Source: Prochlorococcus sp. AG-418-M08
GTDB lineage: Bacteria; Cyanobacteriota; Cyanobacteriia; PCC-6307; Cyanobiaceae
Assembly (NCBI GenBank): GCA_003213955.1
Contig: QCMG01000001.1
Span: 1-64,000 of the forward strand
Reading direction: 5' to 3'
Length of the DNA: 64,000 nt
Made by a program: the position numbers and the translations under genes. This document shows, piece by piece, positions 49,424 to 59,650 of this stretch. The notes below the pieces were generated by a model. It ran no database searches, was not told the DNA's origin, and saw only the letters and a program-made list of their open reading frames with translations. Every line of letters begins with the position of its first letter. Positions within the stretch are counted from its first letter, which is position 1.

Positions 49424-49463
49424 AAATAACATATAATTTTTTATTATAAATTATATGTTATTT
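49424..49463. promoter_or_regulatory. 40-nt perfect inverted repeat in leader of POR-like gene
   Basis: AAATAACATATAATTT and AAATTATATGTTATTT are perfect reverse complements (16 bp) around an 8-base loop. The left arm contains a TATAAT at 49432-49437 that would place transcription start inside the palindrome. The repeat ends 8 bases before the ATG of the gene at 49472. It could be an operator overlapping the promoter or a hairpin over the ribosome-binding site. Confidence 0.7.
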
Positions 49464-49471
49464 AAATTCTA

Positions 49472-50473
49472 ATGTTGAAAGAAAAAAATATCTTAATAAC
49501 AGGAGGTAATTCTGGCATTGGTTTTTTTGCGACTATTAACTTATTAAAGACTAAAAATAATTTATATATTCCTATTAGATCTTCATCAAGAAAAGATCAA
49601 TTTTTTTTAAAACTCCAAAAATATTTTGATAAAAATTATATCGAAAAATATTTAAATCTTATTGAAAATATTGATTTATCCAATCTTGAAAATGTTCAAA
49701 TAATTGGAGATTATTTTATCCAAAAAAATATTTTCTTAGATATTGTAATTTTGAATGCAGGTTTGCAATATACTGGATCTTTTTATCCTAAAGTCTCAAA
49801 ACAAGGCATTGAACTTACTTTCGCTGTTAATCATCTCGCACACTTTTATTTAGTAAATATTCTTATAGGACGTATAAATAATAAAAAGGATTCAAGAATT
49901 ATTATTACATCATCTGATGTACATGATCCAAAAAGCTCAGGAGGCAACGTTGGTGAGAAAGCAGGTTTAAATAACCTACGTAATTTTAAAGAAGAAATTA
50001 CTGGTAAATATTTAAATTTTAGTGCTGATAAAGCTTATAAAAATAGTAAATTATGTAATATATTGTTTGCTAAAGAACTTGCAAAAAGATTACAAATTCA
50101 AGCTAGTAAAATAGCTGTTATTACTTGGGCTCCAGGCCTTGTAATTCCAAATGATGATCTAGGTTTTTTTAGATATAGTAAGAAGTTTAATATCATGGGT
50201 TATTTAATTTTTTCAAATATTGCGAAAAATATTTTGGGTATTTCAGAAAATGTAGAGAATGCAGGTAAGTTACTTTCTGAAATTGTATTTGAATCTGATT
50301 TTAATACAAATGATTACTTACATTTAAGTAATAAACTTGTCTTTTATAAAAAACATCAATTACTTAAAAGTGATGTAAGTGAGGAAGCTAATAAAAGTGA
50401 ACTTGCTTTAAAACTTTGGAATTTAAGTGAAGAGTTATGTCGCTCATTTGGTTTCGTTTCTCTCAATATTTAA
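49472..50473 (+). CDS. POR-like short-chain dehydrogenase (not a standard POR)
   Basis: The 333-residue SDR has ILITGGNSGIGFFATINLL, VILNAGLQYTG, the Asn-rich FAVNHLAHFYLVN and the Tyr-Lys pair in DKAYKNSKLCNILFAKELAKR, which closely resembles light-dependent protochlorophyllide reductase (KAYKDSK). The POR motif YPGCIA with its catalytic Cys is here WAPGLVIP, so the Cys is absent. I therefore call it a POR relative of unknown substrate. Its last 30 bases overlap the convergent mscS-like gene. Confidence 0.8.
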   Translation: MLKEKNILITGGNSGIGFFATINLLKTKNNLYIPIRSSSRKDQFFLKLQKYFDKNYIEKYLNLIENIDLSNLENVQIIGDYFIQKNIFLDIVILNAGLQYTGSFYPKVSKQGIELTFAVNHLAHFYLVNILIGRINNKKDSRIIITSSDVHDPKSSGGNVGEKAGLNNLRNFKEEITGKYLNFSADKAYKNSKLCNILFAKELAKRLQIQASKIAVITWAPGLVIPNDDLGFFRYSKKFNIMGYLIFSNIAKNILGISENVENAGKLLSEIVFESDFNTNDYLHLSNKLVFYKKHQLLKSDVSEEANKSELALKLWNLSEELCRSFGFVSLNI

Positions 50474-51475
50474 TGTTTGAGTTGGGAATGCAAATTCTAT
50501 TTTATTTAAAGAAAATTCTTCAATAATACGCAAATTAATACTTTGTTGTGCTTCCATAGCGGCTAAATAATTATTTGTTGGTATGTAATAAACTAGTTCA
50601 AAATTAAGACTAAAGTCTCCAAAATCTGTAAAGTGACATCTATCAAAAGAAGCATCTTTAGTTTCTTCAACAATTTTTTTTATGATTTTTGGAATTATTT
50701 TCATCATGGATGGAGAGGTTTCATAAACTACTCCCAATTTATGAACAAGCCTCCTTTTTTTCATTTGAGCATAATTTGAAATGATTCCATTAGTTAAAGC
50801 ACTATTGCTCATAACTATTACTTCTCCATTTATGCTTCTTATCCTTGATGATCTTACTCCCACCCTTTCTACCATTCCTAATACACCATCAGACTTAATA
50901 AATTCACCTTTTTGAAAAGGTTTATCTAGCAGAATTGTGATGTATTCAAAGAATTCTTGTACTGGATCTTTTAATGCTAAACCTGCTCCAATACCACCCG
51001 CACTAAGAAGAGCCCAAATTGCAGTCATTTGTACTCCAATATTTTGTAAGAAAAATATAGATCCTATTGTCCAAGTAAAAGCCTTAATTAAAGGCGTTAA
51101 TGATGAGATCATTGAACTAATTGATGAATCATCAATTTTTGCAGTAGATTCTGTTAAAGATCTAATCAATACTTTGTTGAGAGCTTTAATAATGATTATT
51201 AATATAAGTAATTTCTGAATATTCAATAATACAGATATAAATGTTATTTCATCAGTGAAAAAATAATCAATTGAGAAATAGGCTGATAGAAGAAAACCTA
51301 TTGGCCTGATAATTCCAGTAAGTGTTTCAAAAATATAATCATCAAAATTTGTTTTCGTTCTTTTAGAAATTCTTTTTAAAATAATTCTTGATATTTTAGA
51401 TATTATTATTGATAAAATAATTCCAATAAGAAATATAGAAATTGCTAAAAGTAAGTTTTCCGTAAATAATTTCAT
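50444..51475 (-). CDS. MscS-family small-conductance mechanosensitive channel
   Basis: The 343-residue protein has about five N-terminal membrane helices and the MscS pore/beta domain: ALLSAGGIGAGLALKDPVQEFFEYI (Gly/Ala-rich pore helix), LDKPFQKGEFIKSDGVLGMVERVGVRSSRIRSINGEVIVMSNSAL in outline, then the C-terminal alpha/beta part. Such channels release solutes on hypo-osmotic shock. The StpA-like osmolyte gene lies about 2 kb away, which fits but proves nothing. Confidence 0.9.
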   Translation of the reverse strand: MKLFTENLLLAISIFLIGIILSIIISKISRIILKRISKRTKTNFDDYIFETLTGIIRPIGFLLSAYFSIDYFFTDEITFISVLLNIQKLLILIIIIKALNKVLIRSLTESTAKIDDSSISSMISSLTPLIKAFTWTIGSIFFLQNIGVQMTAIWALLSAGGIGAGLALKDPVQEFFEYITILLDKPFQKGEFIKSDGVLGMVERVGVRSSRIRSINGEVIVMSNSALTNGIISNYAQMKKRRLVHKLGVVYETSPSMMKIIPKIIKKIVEETKDASFDRCHFTDFGDFSLNFELVYYIPTNNYLAAMEAQQSINLRIIEEFSLNKIEFAFPTQTLNIERNETK

Positions 51476-51548
51476 ATCAAATAAATTCTTAAATAATAAA
51501 TATTTAAATTTTAAATTATCTCTTAAAATAAACCAGTCTTAATCATCT

Positions 51549-52106
51549 CTAATTCTTAATAATATTTCTTATTTCTTTAAATTCTTTTCTATCTGAAGTT
51601 TTGCATATTTCAAAAATGATTGATTCGGTAGTCGTAATAATTGCCCCTTTTTGGAGCATTCTTTGTAATGAAATTTGGTGATCTAAATTTTTTCTACTTC
51701 CCATGGCATCTGATATTACTAGGACTTCAAATCCCCTTTCTAATAACTCTAAAACACTTTGTTGTATACAAATATGTGTCTCAAATCCGCAAACAATCAA
51801 ATTAGTAATTTTTTTACAATTAAGTTCATCTAAAAGATCTTTGCTGCTAGCTATGCTGAAATCCATTTTTTGGATTTTATTAAAACTTACTTTAGGTAGT
51901 AAATTTGGTAGTGTTCTACCTAATTTGATGGGATTTTGCTCTGATACAAAAATGTTTTCATCTAGGATTTGATAAGCGTTTAATAATTTTTGGATATTTT
52001 CGATTATTGAATCTTTGTTATGAATTGGAGCTATAATTTTTTCCTGAATATCTATGATGAGCAAGGCATTTTTTGTTGGCGATTTTTCTTTTAAAGAATT
52101 TTTCAT
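51549..52106 (-). CDS. Isochorismatase-like cysteine hydrolase
   Basis: The 185-residue protein begins ALLIIDIQEKIIAPI, with the catalytic Asp, and has the nucleophilic Cys in VCGFETHICIQQSVLELLERG, the hallmark of the isochorismatase-like superfamily. A conserved KMDFSIASS segment provides the third polar site. The reaction is not readable. It is divergent from the Fur gene across 125 bp. Confidence 0.85.
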   Translation of the reverse strand: MKNSLKEKSPTKNALLIIDIQEKIIAPIHNKDSIIENIQKLLNAYQILDENIFVSEQNPIKLGRTLPNLLPKVSFNKIQKMDFSIASSKDLLDELNCKKITNLIVCGFETHICIQQSVLELLERGFEVLVISDAMGSRKNLDHQISLQRMLQKGAIITTTESIIFEICKTSDRKEFKEIRNIIKN

Positions 52107-52231
52107 TAATCTTTTTCATCAATACTAAAGATATATATATTAAATATATAGTTATTGAAAATTATTTTATTGAGGTACTTTGGTAAATATTTATTAGTTA
52201 AAAGTTGTTTTAATCTCATCTAGAGTTATTA

Positions 52232-52708
52232 TTGAGAATAGAGATTACTTCTTATTTGTCTTTATCTTCTCAATATCAAGTTATTACTTCTCCTTTAGGA
52301 GATGGACTACATAAAGATGGGAAAAGATTAACCCCTCAGAGATTAAAGGTTTTAAACTTATTTGAAAATATAGGAGCAGGAAATCATTTAAGCGCGGAAG
52401 AGGTTCATGAAAAATTAGTTAAATCTCGTTCAAAAGTTTCACTAGCAACAATATATAGAACTTTGAAGCTTCTTGTTCAGATGGGTTTATTACATGAATT
52501 AGAGCTAAGTGAAGGAGGACATAGATACGAATTACTTAGCAATGAGACTGCAGATCACCATCATTTGATTTGTATTAGGTGTGGAAGAACTGAAGAATTT
52601 GAAAATGATGAAGTATTAGAGGCGGGTAAATTGGCTGCTGAAGTCAATGGTTTTAAACTTATTGAATCTTCTTTAAATGTTAGAGCTATATGCCCTAATT
52701 GTATTTAG
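52232..52708 (+). CDS. fur: Fur-family metal-responsive regulator
   Basis: The 158-residue protein has the winged-helix DNA-binding half (RLTPQRLKVLNLFENI, HLSAEEVHEKLVK, VSLATIYRTLKLLVQMG) and the metal half (ADHHHLICIRCGRTEEF with CxxC, ending ICPNCI with a second CxxC). Two CxxC pairs suggest a structural zinc. Whether it is Fur, Zur or PerR cannot be decided from the motifs alone. The start is TTG at 52232. Nearby mntCAB is 33 kb away. Confidence 0.88.
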   Translation: MRIEITSYLSLSSQYQVITSPLGDGLHKDGKRLTPQRLKVLNLFENIGAGNHLSAEEVHEKLVKSRSKVSLATIYRTLKLLVQMGLLHELELSEGGHRYELLSNETADHHHLICIRCGRTEEFENDEVLEAGKLAAEVNGFKLIESSLNVRAICPNCI

Positions 52709-52714
52709 GCGAAA

Positions 52715-53647
52715 CTAAGTTAAAGTTCCTCCACAGCTTGAACCAGCACCTGCAGTGCATGCAAAACAATGTTCTTTGACAGCTATGCCATAATCAAATT
52801 TAAATGATTTATCTATTAATTCATAAAGAGTTTTTGGACCTGCATTTCCCTTGAAATTTATTTGTTGGTTAAAGTCGCAATCGTAAATTTGGCCTTGCCA
52901 ATTAACACTCATCGTTTTTTTGCACATAAGGTTTTCTAAATTATTTTTATTAAAATTTTCTTTAAGTAGTTTGTAATAAGAATCAAGTTTATTTTCTCTC
53001 TTAAGGGAATCTGCGTATCTATTAATTGGCATATTGGTAATTGTATAAAGATTATTAAATGAGATGTTATATTTATCGAGAAGAATCCTTTTATAATCAG
53101 CCTCTAGTTTTTCTTGAGATGGAGGAAGGATAGGATTTACGGGGTTATAAACTAGATTTAATTGAAGTCCATCTTTTTGTTTCCCATATCCTAAATCATT
53201 AAGTATTTTTAAAGCATTAATACTTTTATCAAATACACCATACCCTCTTTGTTCCTCTACATTTTTTTTTTCGTAGCATGGAAGTGAAGCTGTTACGATT
53301 ACTTTATTCTTAGCAAGAAACTGGGGTAAGTCTTCGAATCCATCTTCAAAGAAAATTGTTAAATTACATCTATCAATAATATCAATATTTTTATCACTTA
53401 AAGAAGTAATTAAATTTCTAAATTCAGGATGCATTTCTGGAGCTCCCCCGGTAATATCTAAAGTTTTAATTTTATATTTTTCTATTACTTTTGGAATGAG
53501 TGAAATTATTTCTTTAGACATCTTTTCGGTACGTAATGGGCTTGAATTTACATGGCAATGTTTACAAGCCTGATTACATTTAAGGCCAATATTTATCTGG
53601 AGTGTTTCAATATATTCTTTCTTTATTAATGGAAAACTATCTATCAT
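52715..53647 (-). CDS. arsS: Radical SAM protein, ArsS-like (arsenosugar biosynthesis)
   Basis: The 310-residue protein has the radical-SAM cluster motif CNQACKHCHVNSSP, the Gly-rich DITGGAPEMHPEF, and the C-terminal DUF3641-type HCFACTAGAGSSCGGTL with three Cys. This combination is characteristic of ArsS, which moves an adenosyl group onto dimethylarsenical on the way to arsenosugars. arsM, the usual partner, is not in this window. It is convergent with the Fur gene, 6 bases away. Confidence 0.87.
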   Translation of the reverse strand: MIDSFPLIKKEYIETLQINIGLKCNQACKHCHVNSSPLRTEKMSKEIISLIPKVIEKYKIKTLDITGGAPEMHPEFRNLITSLSDKNIDIIDRCNLTIFFEDGFEDLPQFLAKNKVIVTASLPCYEKKNVEEQRGYGVFDKSINALKILNDLGYGKQKDGLQLNLVYNPVNPILPPSQEKLEADYKRILLDKYNISFNNLYTITNMPINRYADSLKRENKLDSYYKLLKENFNKNNLENLMCKKTMSVNWQGQIYDCDFNQQINFKGNAGPKTLYELIDKSFKFDYGIAVKEHCFACTAGAGSSCGGTLT

Positions 53648-53690
53648 GATTTGCGATTAATATTCTCAGTTTAAAAAATTTATTTAAGAA

Positions 53691-54896
53691 TTAGGTTCTT
53701 AATTTTGATCTTTTTTTTGCAAATGCAATAAACCAGTTTAAATATTCTTTAGGCCCATTCTGAAAAATAATATCAAACTTTAAGTTGTCTGCCTCATCGC
53801 TTATCCCTTTTAATCCAGATATTTTTGTAGAAGGTCTACAAACTTCTCCTGAACTGCTGTCAACGAAAATTATTTTATTATTACTATCAAATTCTTTTCC
53901 AAGTAATTGTATAAATTCTAGGAATGATCGATCACTTCCTCCTCTCGAATAACTATTATTGGTATTTTTTTGTGATGTGACAGTATCGCCAATCCCAATT
54001 ATTGTTGGCATATCTTCTGGTTTAATATATTTTTTGCAGAAATTTACTTTTTCTATTATCGATTTAGGAGAGTCTCTAAAATTAAAGTTTCTACCAAATG
54101 GAGCTTTTCCAGTATTATCGTAAATAAATTTATTTAATAAAAAGAGAACACCGGAGTCTTTTACTGCTCCTTTGAGAAGTAACTGTATATCGGTTGACCC
54201 AATATCATTTTTACTAGAAAGTTTTATTATTTCATTTCCATATTTGCTCCCTAGATTTGGTGATATGTGAAGAAAAAACGAGTTTTTAAGTCCTTGAGCT
54301 TTGGCTTTATAAATAATTTCATTCATCATATCTTCAAAGTTTTTTTGAATGGTTTTTCTTTTCTCAGAATCATCTTTTACTAAATCGAAAAGGCTATTGA
54401 AATTTATTGTTGGAGAGAACCTTGTTTTACATATGGATTTTGAAGCATGAGAATTTATTTCTTCTTGATTGAGATTGGGAAAAATTTTCTTTACTATTTG
54501 TTCAAAGCTAGGCCTCATTAAGTCAGGAACTTTGGCTAAGAAATCGACCTCTTCTTTTGATACTCCCGCAAAACTTATATTCCCATTATTATCTTGATAT
54601 TCAACCCCGCATGCAGCTAAACCTCTTAAATAAAGACCTTTTTCTCTTGGCTGATCAATACTTTTTAGGCTCCTTTCAACTATTCTGTTAACCCCTCTTG
54701 GGCCTTCATGTTCTCCGCAAGTTAAAACATAAAATTCTTTTTCTAGATTCTTAACGGCAAATATGAATTTTGATTCCAGTTTTCTAGTCATTGGGTCTTT
54801 TACCAATGGAATACATACTCCATCTATATCTTGAATAAATAAGATATTTTTAGAATTAATTATTTTCTCTTCAAAATCTAAACTAATGTTTTTCAT
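53691..54896 (-). CDS. stpA: Glucosylglycerol-3-phosphate phosphatase (StpA/GgpP-like)
   Basis: StpA removes phosphate from glucosylglycerol phosphate, the last step in making the osmolyte glucosylglycerol. The 401-residue protein starts the HAD-like motif with LFIQDIDGVCIPLVKDP (Asp23, Asp25) and contains YVLTCGEHEGPRGVNRIVE, SFFLHISPNLGSKYGNE, IIGIGDTVTSQ and RGGSDRSFLEFIQLLG, all close to Synechocystis StpA. The synthase ggpS is not present here. It is divergent from a G3P-dehydrogenase-like gene across 152 bp. Confidence 0.87.
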   Translation of the reverse strand: MKNISLDFEEKIINSKNILFIQDIDGVCIPLVKDPMTRKLESKFIFAVKNLEKEFYVLTCGEHEGPRGVNRIVERSLKSIDQPREKGLYLRGLAACGVEYQDNNGNISFAGVSKEEVDFLAKVPDLMRPSFEQIVKKIFPNLNQEEINSHASKSICKTRFSPTINFNSLFDLVKDDSEKRKTIQKNFEDMMNEIIYKAKAQGLKNSFFLHISPNLGSKYGNEIIKLSSKNDIGSTDIQLLLKGAVKDSGVLFLLNKFIYDNTGKAPFGRNFNFRDSPKSIIEKVNFCKKYIKPEDMPTIIGIGDTVTSQKNTNNSYSRGGSDRSFLEFIQLLGKEFDSNNKIIFVDSSSGEVCRPSTKISGLKGISDEADNLKFDIIFQNGPKEYLNWFIAFAKKRSKLRT

Positions 54897-54983
54897 TTTC
54901 TATTATGAAAATCCCCTCTCTATTAAATTCATAATAAAGCTTGAACTTGAAAATATAAAATTCAATATTTATATTAAAACCAT

Positions 54984-54995
54984 TTGCGATCGCAA
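54984..54995. promoter_or_regulatory. 12-bp palindrome TTGCGATCGCAA in stpA divergent promoter region
   Basis: A perfect palindrome containing the HIP1 core GCGATCGC, striking in so AT-rich a stretch. An outer pair AAACCA (54977) / TGGTTT (55101 minus 100, that is 55001) flanks it slightly off centre. It lies midway between two divergent genes and is a plausible operator; the regulator is unknown. Confidence 0.5.
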
Positions 54996-55048
54996 TAAAT
55001 TGGTTTAATGTATAAAAATGCTATTCATAGAAAATATTAAGATAATTT

Positions 55049-56575
55049 ATGGATAAAAAGAACAAAATTAATAATAGTTTTTTTAGGCAGTTAAATAATG
55101 AAGAATCTTTTTATTCATTGTTAGAAGACATTGAAAGCAGCAAAGTGGGATTCTATAGTGTTGGATTATATCCAGCATCATTAGCATATAACTGTGCGAT
55201 GCATTCTAAGTCAAATAATATTCTATTAGCTCCAAGACCTGGAAGAGATTTATTAGGTGCTTTTTCTAGAGATGTTTTATCCAAAATGGAAAACAAAATA
55301 ATAGAAAAAATAGAAGGTATGGGAAATTACTTTTTTGAGGGTAAAAGAAAGACTAATACACTTGAAGACCTTCTTCTAAAATGTAAGATCGTTATTCTCG
55401 CTTCAAATAGTAATCACATTCAAAATGATATTCGTTATGCAATAGAATTAAGAAAATCTTTAAATCGTGAAAATGTAGTCCTTGCATGTCTTGTGGGCTC
55501 TTTTTGTTATGATGATGAAAATGAAAAACCATATATTTTATGTGATCAATATCCTGATTTAGCTTTCTTTACAGGCTTTCATCGTCATGGTGCTTTACGA
55601 AACCCTAAAGATAGTTTTACCGCTAATTTTTGTCATCCTGACTCATTAACAGCTCTAATTGGTGCAAGAATCTTAAATCAATTATCTCCAAATATTCAAG
55701 TATCACCAGGAGTTCATAATATTGAATGCCAGTATATTAAGTCCATAAAAAATATATCTTCAATATTCGCAGGGTTTGCTACTAACTTTCATTCAGAAAA
55801 TCCTGGAATGTTGCCTACAATCAATACTGTTTTATTAACTCAGTGCTTGGATCAAGCAGCTACTGTATCTTTAAAAGTTAGAAAAGAAAATAAATTTCAA
55901 AACGTAAATTTTTCATTAAAAGAACTTGGATATGGTGAAGATATTATTATCGCTAAAGAAAATCTTGGGAACAAATATGTTGAATCAGCTGATTATACTT
56001 TTTCTCAACTAAATGCTGTTAAAGCTGATGTTTTAGGTAGCATGTCTTTGCCAATAAAGGGAAATCCAACAAGGAATTTTCAGGCAGGGCAAGTTTTATC
56101 AGATATGCTTTTAAAACTTAAGAGATGTCCTAATGATGTCGGTGAATTTATTAATTGGTGTGAAAAATTTAGCTTAGGTCAAGGAGGCCTTGAGGGCTTG
56201 AAATCGCTAATATATTGGCCCAAAATTTACAGGGAATTTAATATTAAAAATAATAATTGCTCGATGATTAACCTAATTTATTTATGCTTTAATGCAAAAG
56301 CTGAGGAAAAAAAAGATATTTATGAAGTATTAATTAATTCAGATGCAATAACTAATTTTTGCCAGGAATCTGTAAAGCCTAATTTATGCTTAGAACTAAA
56401 TTATAAACTTCAAGGAATAGATATTTTTGATAATAAAAAATTATTTCTTGAGAAATTAAAACCAAATGGTAATAAAATAAATTTTGATAAAAAATTATAT
56501 GAAAAATTTTCTCCTAAAAAAAATCCAAACTACATTAAAGCTATAAATATAATAAATAAACACTTTACTAATTAA
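55049..56575 (+). CDS. Glycerol-3-phosphate dehydrogenase-like protein (tentative)
   Basis: A 508-residue protein. The N-terminus (VGFYSVGLYPASLAYNCAMH) suggests a Rossmann-type nucleotide site, though the Gly pattern is not classical. The second half has SMSLPIKGNPTRNFQAGQVL and GQGGLEGLKSLIYWP, reminiscent of the C-terminal helical domain of GpsA/6PGDH-like dehydrogenases, where an R-N-.F pair binds glycerol phosphate. It is divergent from stpA, so supplying glycerol-3-phosphate for glucosylglycerol is an attractive inference. The length (GpsA is about 330) means extra sequence at the C-terminus. Confidence 0.6.
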   Translation: MDKKNKINNSFFRQLNNEESFYSLLEDIESSKVGFYSVGLYPASLAYNCAMHSKSNNILLAPRPGRDLLGAFSRDVLSKMENKIIEKIEGMGNYFFEGKRKTNTLEDLLLKCKIVILASNSNHIQNDIRYAIELRKSLNRENVVLACLVGSFCYDDENEKPYILCDQYPDLAFFTGFHRHGALRNPKDSFTANFCHPDSLTALIGARILNQLSPNIQVSPGVHNIECQYIKSIKNISSIFAGFATNFHSENPGMLPTINTVLLTQCLDQAATVSLKVRKENKFQNVNFSLKELGYGEDIIIAKENLGNKYVESADYTFSQLNAVKADVLGSMSLPIKGNPTRNFQAGQVLSDMLLKLKRCPNDVGEFINWCEKFSLGQGGLEGLKSLIYWPKIYREFNIKNNNCSMINLIYLCFNAKAEEKKDIYEVLINSDAITNFCQESVKPNLCLELNYKLQGIDIFDNKKLFLEKLKPNGNKINFDKKLYEKFSPKKNPNYIKAINIINKHFTN

Positions 56576-56679
56576 TACAATTCTTACTAAATTTATCTAA
56601 ATCAATTGAGTTGTTCTTTTCTATTATTTACTTATCCTAATTTCAGAGTTAGACTTATTAAGTTAAAATAGGTTTTTTT

Positions 56680-57339
56680 TTGAATAAAGAATTATCACAT
56701 CGCTCTCATGAACTCAAAGCTCTTGGTTGGAACCAAGAAGATTTATCAAGGTATGAAGACTTATGGGACTATAGTCAAAGATGGGGATTGATAAATCTAG
56801 AAAGAGAAGACAGACAATTTTTGAAAAAAGCAGAGAAGTTACTCCCGAAAATTCAAAATAAAAAAGTATCTGTTAAAAAATCTATTGAAGAGAAATCTTA
56901 TTATTTATGGTTAAATTTCTATCTTGAAGAAATTAAAATTTTTAGTGAACATAACGTGCCCAAAAAACAAGTAAGTGTTTGGACTCTTTTGATTGAAGAG
57001 GAGTTGAAACTTCTTAAAGAGCTGCAACCAGTAATGGGATTACCAGATACTTTGAAGGCTAAAAATTTGTTTACCAATAGAAAACAAATTATTGAAAAAG
57101 CTTTTAAAAAATACGATGCTAAAAATAATAACGAGTCTTTTGATTTCATTAATATTTTTAATAAATCTGAAAAAGATGTGAGTAAAAGCTGGAAATCTAT
57201 TATTGAAAAAGATCCCGAAGCAAACAAAACTTTCCCTATTATCGAAAGTAATAATGAAGAAGATTTGAGATCTGAAATAAATGAAGATTTAAAATCATTT
57301 ATGAGGGGAAATTATCCATCATTAAAAAAGGATTTATAA
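56680..57339 (+). CDS. Hypothetical helical protein
   Basis: A 219-residue charged, mainly helical soluble protein. Recognisable features are the N-terminal HELKALGWNQEDLSRYEDLW followed by DYSQRWGLINLEREDRQFL and an acidic C-terminus. No family is recognised. The start is TTG at 56680, preceded by a T8 tract. It stands between the G3P-dehydrogenase-like gene (104-bp gap) and metY (71-bp gap). Confidence 0.65.
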   Translation: MNKELSHRSHELKALGWNQEDLSRYEDLWDYSQRWGLINLEREDRQFLKKAEKLLPKIQNKKVSVKKSIEEKSYYLWLNFYLEEIKIFSEHNVPKKQVSVWTLLIEEELKLLKELQPVMGLPDTLKAKNLFTNRKQIIEKAFKKYDAKNNNESFDFINIFNKSEKDVSKSWKSIIEKDPEANKTFPIIESNNEEDLRSEINEDLKSFMRGNYPSLKKDL

Positions 57340-57395
57340 AGATTTATCTTTTTTTTATTTATTTTTAGGAAGTTTTTAAGTTAAATAGATAATAA

Positions 57396-58739
<1,344 letters not shown>

Positions 58740-58753
58740 ATAATGGAGATTCT

Positions 58754-59644
58754 TTGGCTTTAATAATACCTAGCAATTATCACAAGATTAGTGATGTTGA
58801 GAAAAATCATATTTCTTGGATTGAACCGGAGTTGGCTGAAAGACAAGATATACGTCCATTAAGAATTGGTATTTTAAATATCATGCCTCTTGGTAAGCAA
58901 TATGAATTTAATTTATTACATCCTCTCGGTTTATCTCCTCTTCAAATTGAGCCTGTTTGGATAAAATTAAAAACTCATTCATATAAAACATGGGATCTTA
59001 ACCATTTAGATAATCTTTACACAACATGGGAGGAGGCAAATGATCCCGAACCATTAGATGGATTAATTATTACCGGAGCACCTGTGGAGCATTTAGCTTT
59101 TGAAGAAGTTAAATATTGGGATGAATTCGTGAATATTACTAATGAAGCAAGAAATTTATGTGCAAGCACTCTTGGGTTATGTTGGGCAGGATTTGCACTC
59201 GCTTATTTGGCTGGTGTTAATAAAAAAGTATTTGATAGAAAATTATTCGGGGTATTCCCTTTAAAGAGTCTTGTCCCTGGTCATCCTTTAATGGGTACGC
59301 AAGATGATGAATTTATCTGTCCACAAAGTAGATTTGCAGGGTTACCTGATTTTGAAATGGAAGAAGCGCAAAAAGAAGGAAAATTGAATTTGCTTGCATA
59401 TGGCAAGAATGTTGGTTATACAATATTTGAAACGAAAGATCAAAAGCAACTCATGCACTTAGGACATCCTGAATATACAGTGCATAGAATCATTAGTGAA
59501 ATTAATAGAGATAAAGAAAAGGGAGATGTACCTCCTCCTGAGAATTTTGATATTAACTGTTCAAATACATCATGGAGATCTCACCGGAATCTCCTTTTCC
59601 AGCAATGGCTATGGTTTTGTTATCAGCAAGTTAGTCTAAATTAA
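58754..59644 (+). CDS. metA: Homoserine O-acetyltransferase (MetA type)
   Basis: MetA activates homoserine. The 296-residue protein has the catalytic Cys143 in LGLCWAGFALAYLAG and the His-x-Glu in HLGHPEYTV. Residue 112 is Glu (ITGAPVEHLAFEEV), aligned with the position that selects acetyl-CoA (Glu, Bacillus cereus) rather than succinyl-CoA (Gly, E. coli). With metY next door, this means O-acetylhomoserine. The start is TTG at 58754. Many databases will name it homoserine O-succinyltransferase. Confidence 0.92.
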   Translation: MALIIPSNYHKISDVEKNHISWIEPELAERQDIRPLRIGILNIMPLGKQYEFNLLHPLGLSPLQIEPVWIKLKTHSYKTWDLNHLDNLYTTWEEANDPEPLDGLIITGAPVEHLAFEEVKYWDEFVNITNEARNLCASTLGLCWAGFALAYLAGVNKKVFDRKLFGVFPLKSLVPGHPLMGTQDDEFICPQSRFAGLPDFEMEEAQKEGKLNLLAYGKNVGYTIFETKDQKQLMHLGHPEYTVHRIISEINRDKEKGDVPPPENFDINCSNTSWRSHRNLLFQQWLWFCYQQVSLN

Positions 59645-59650
59645 ATTTAA

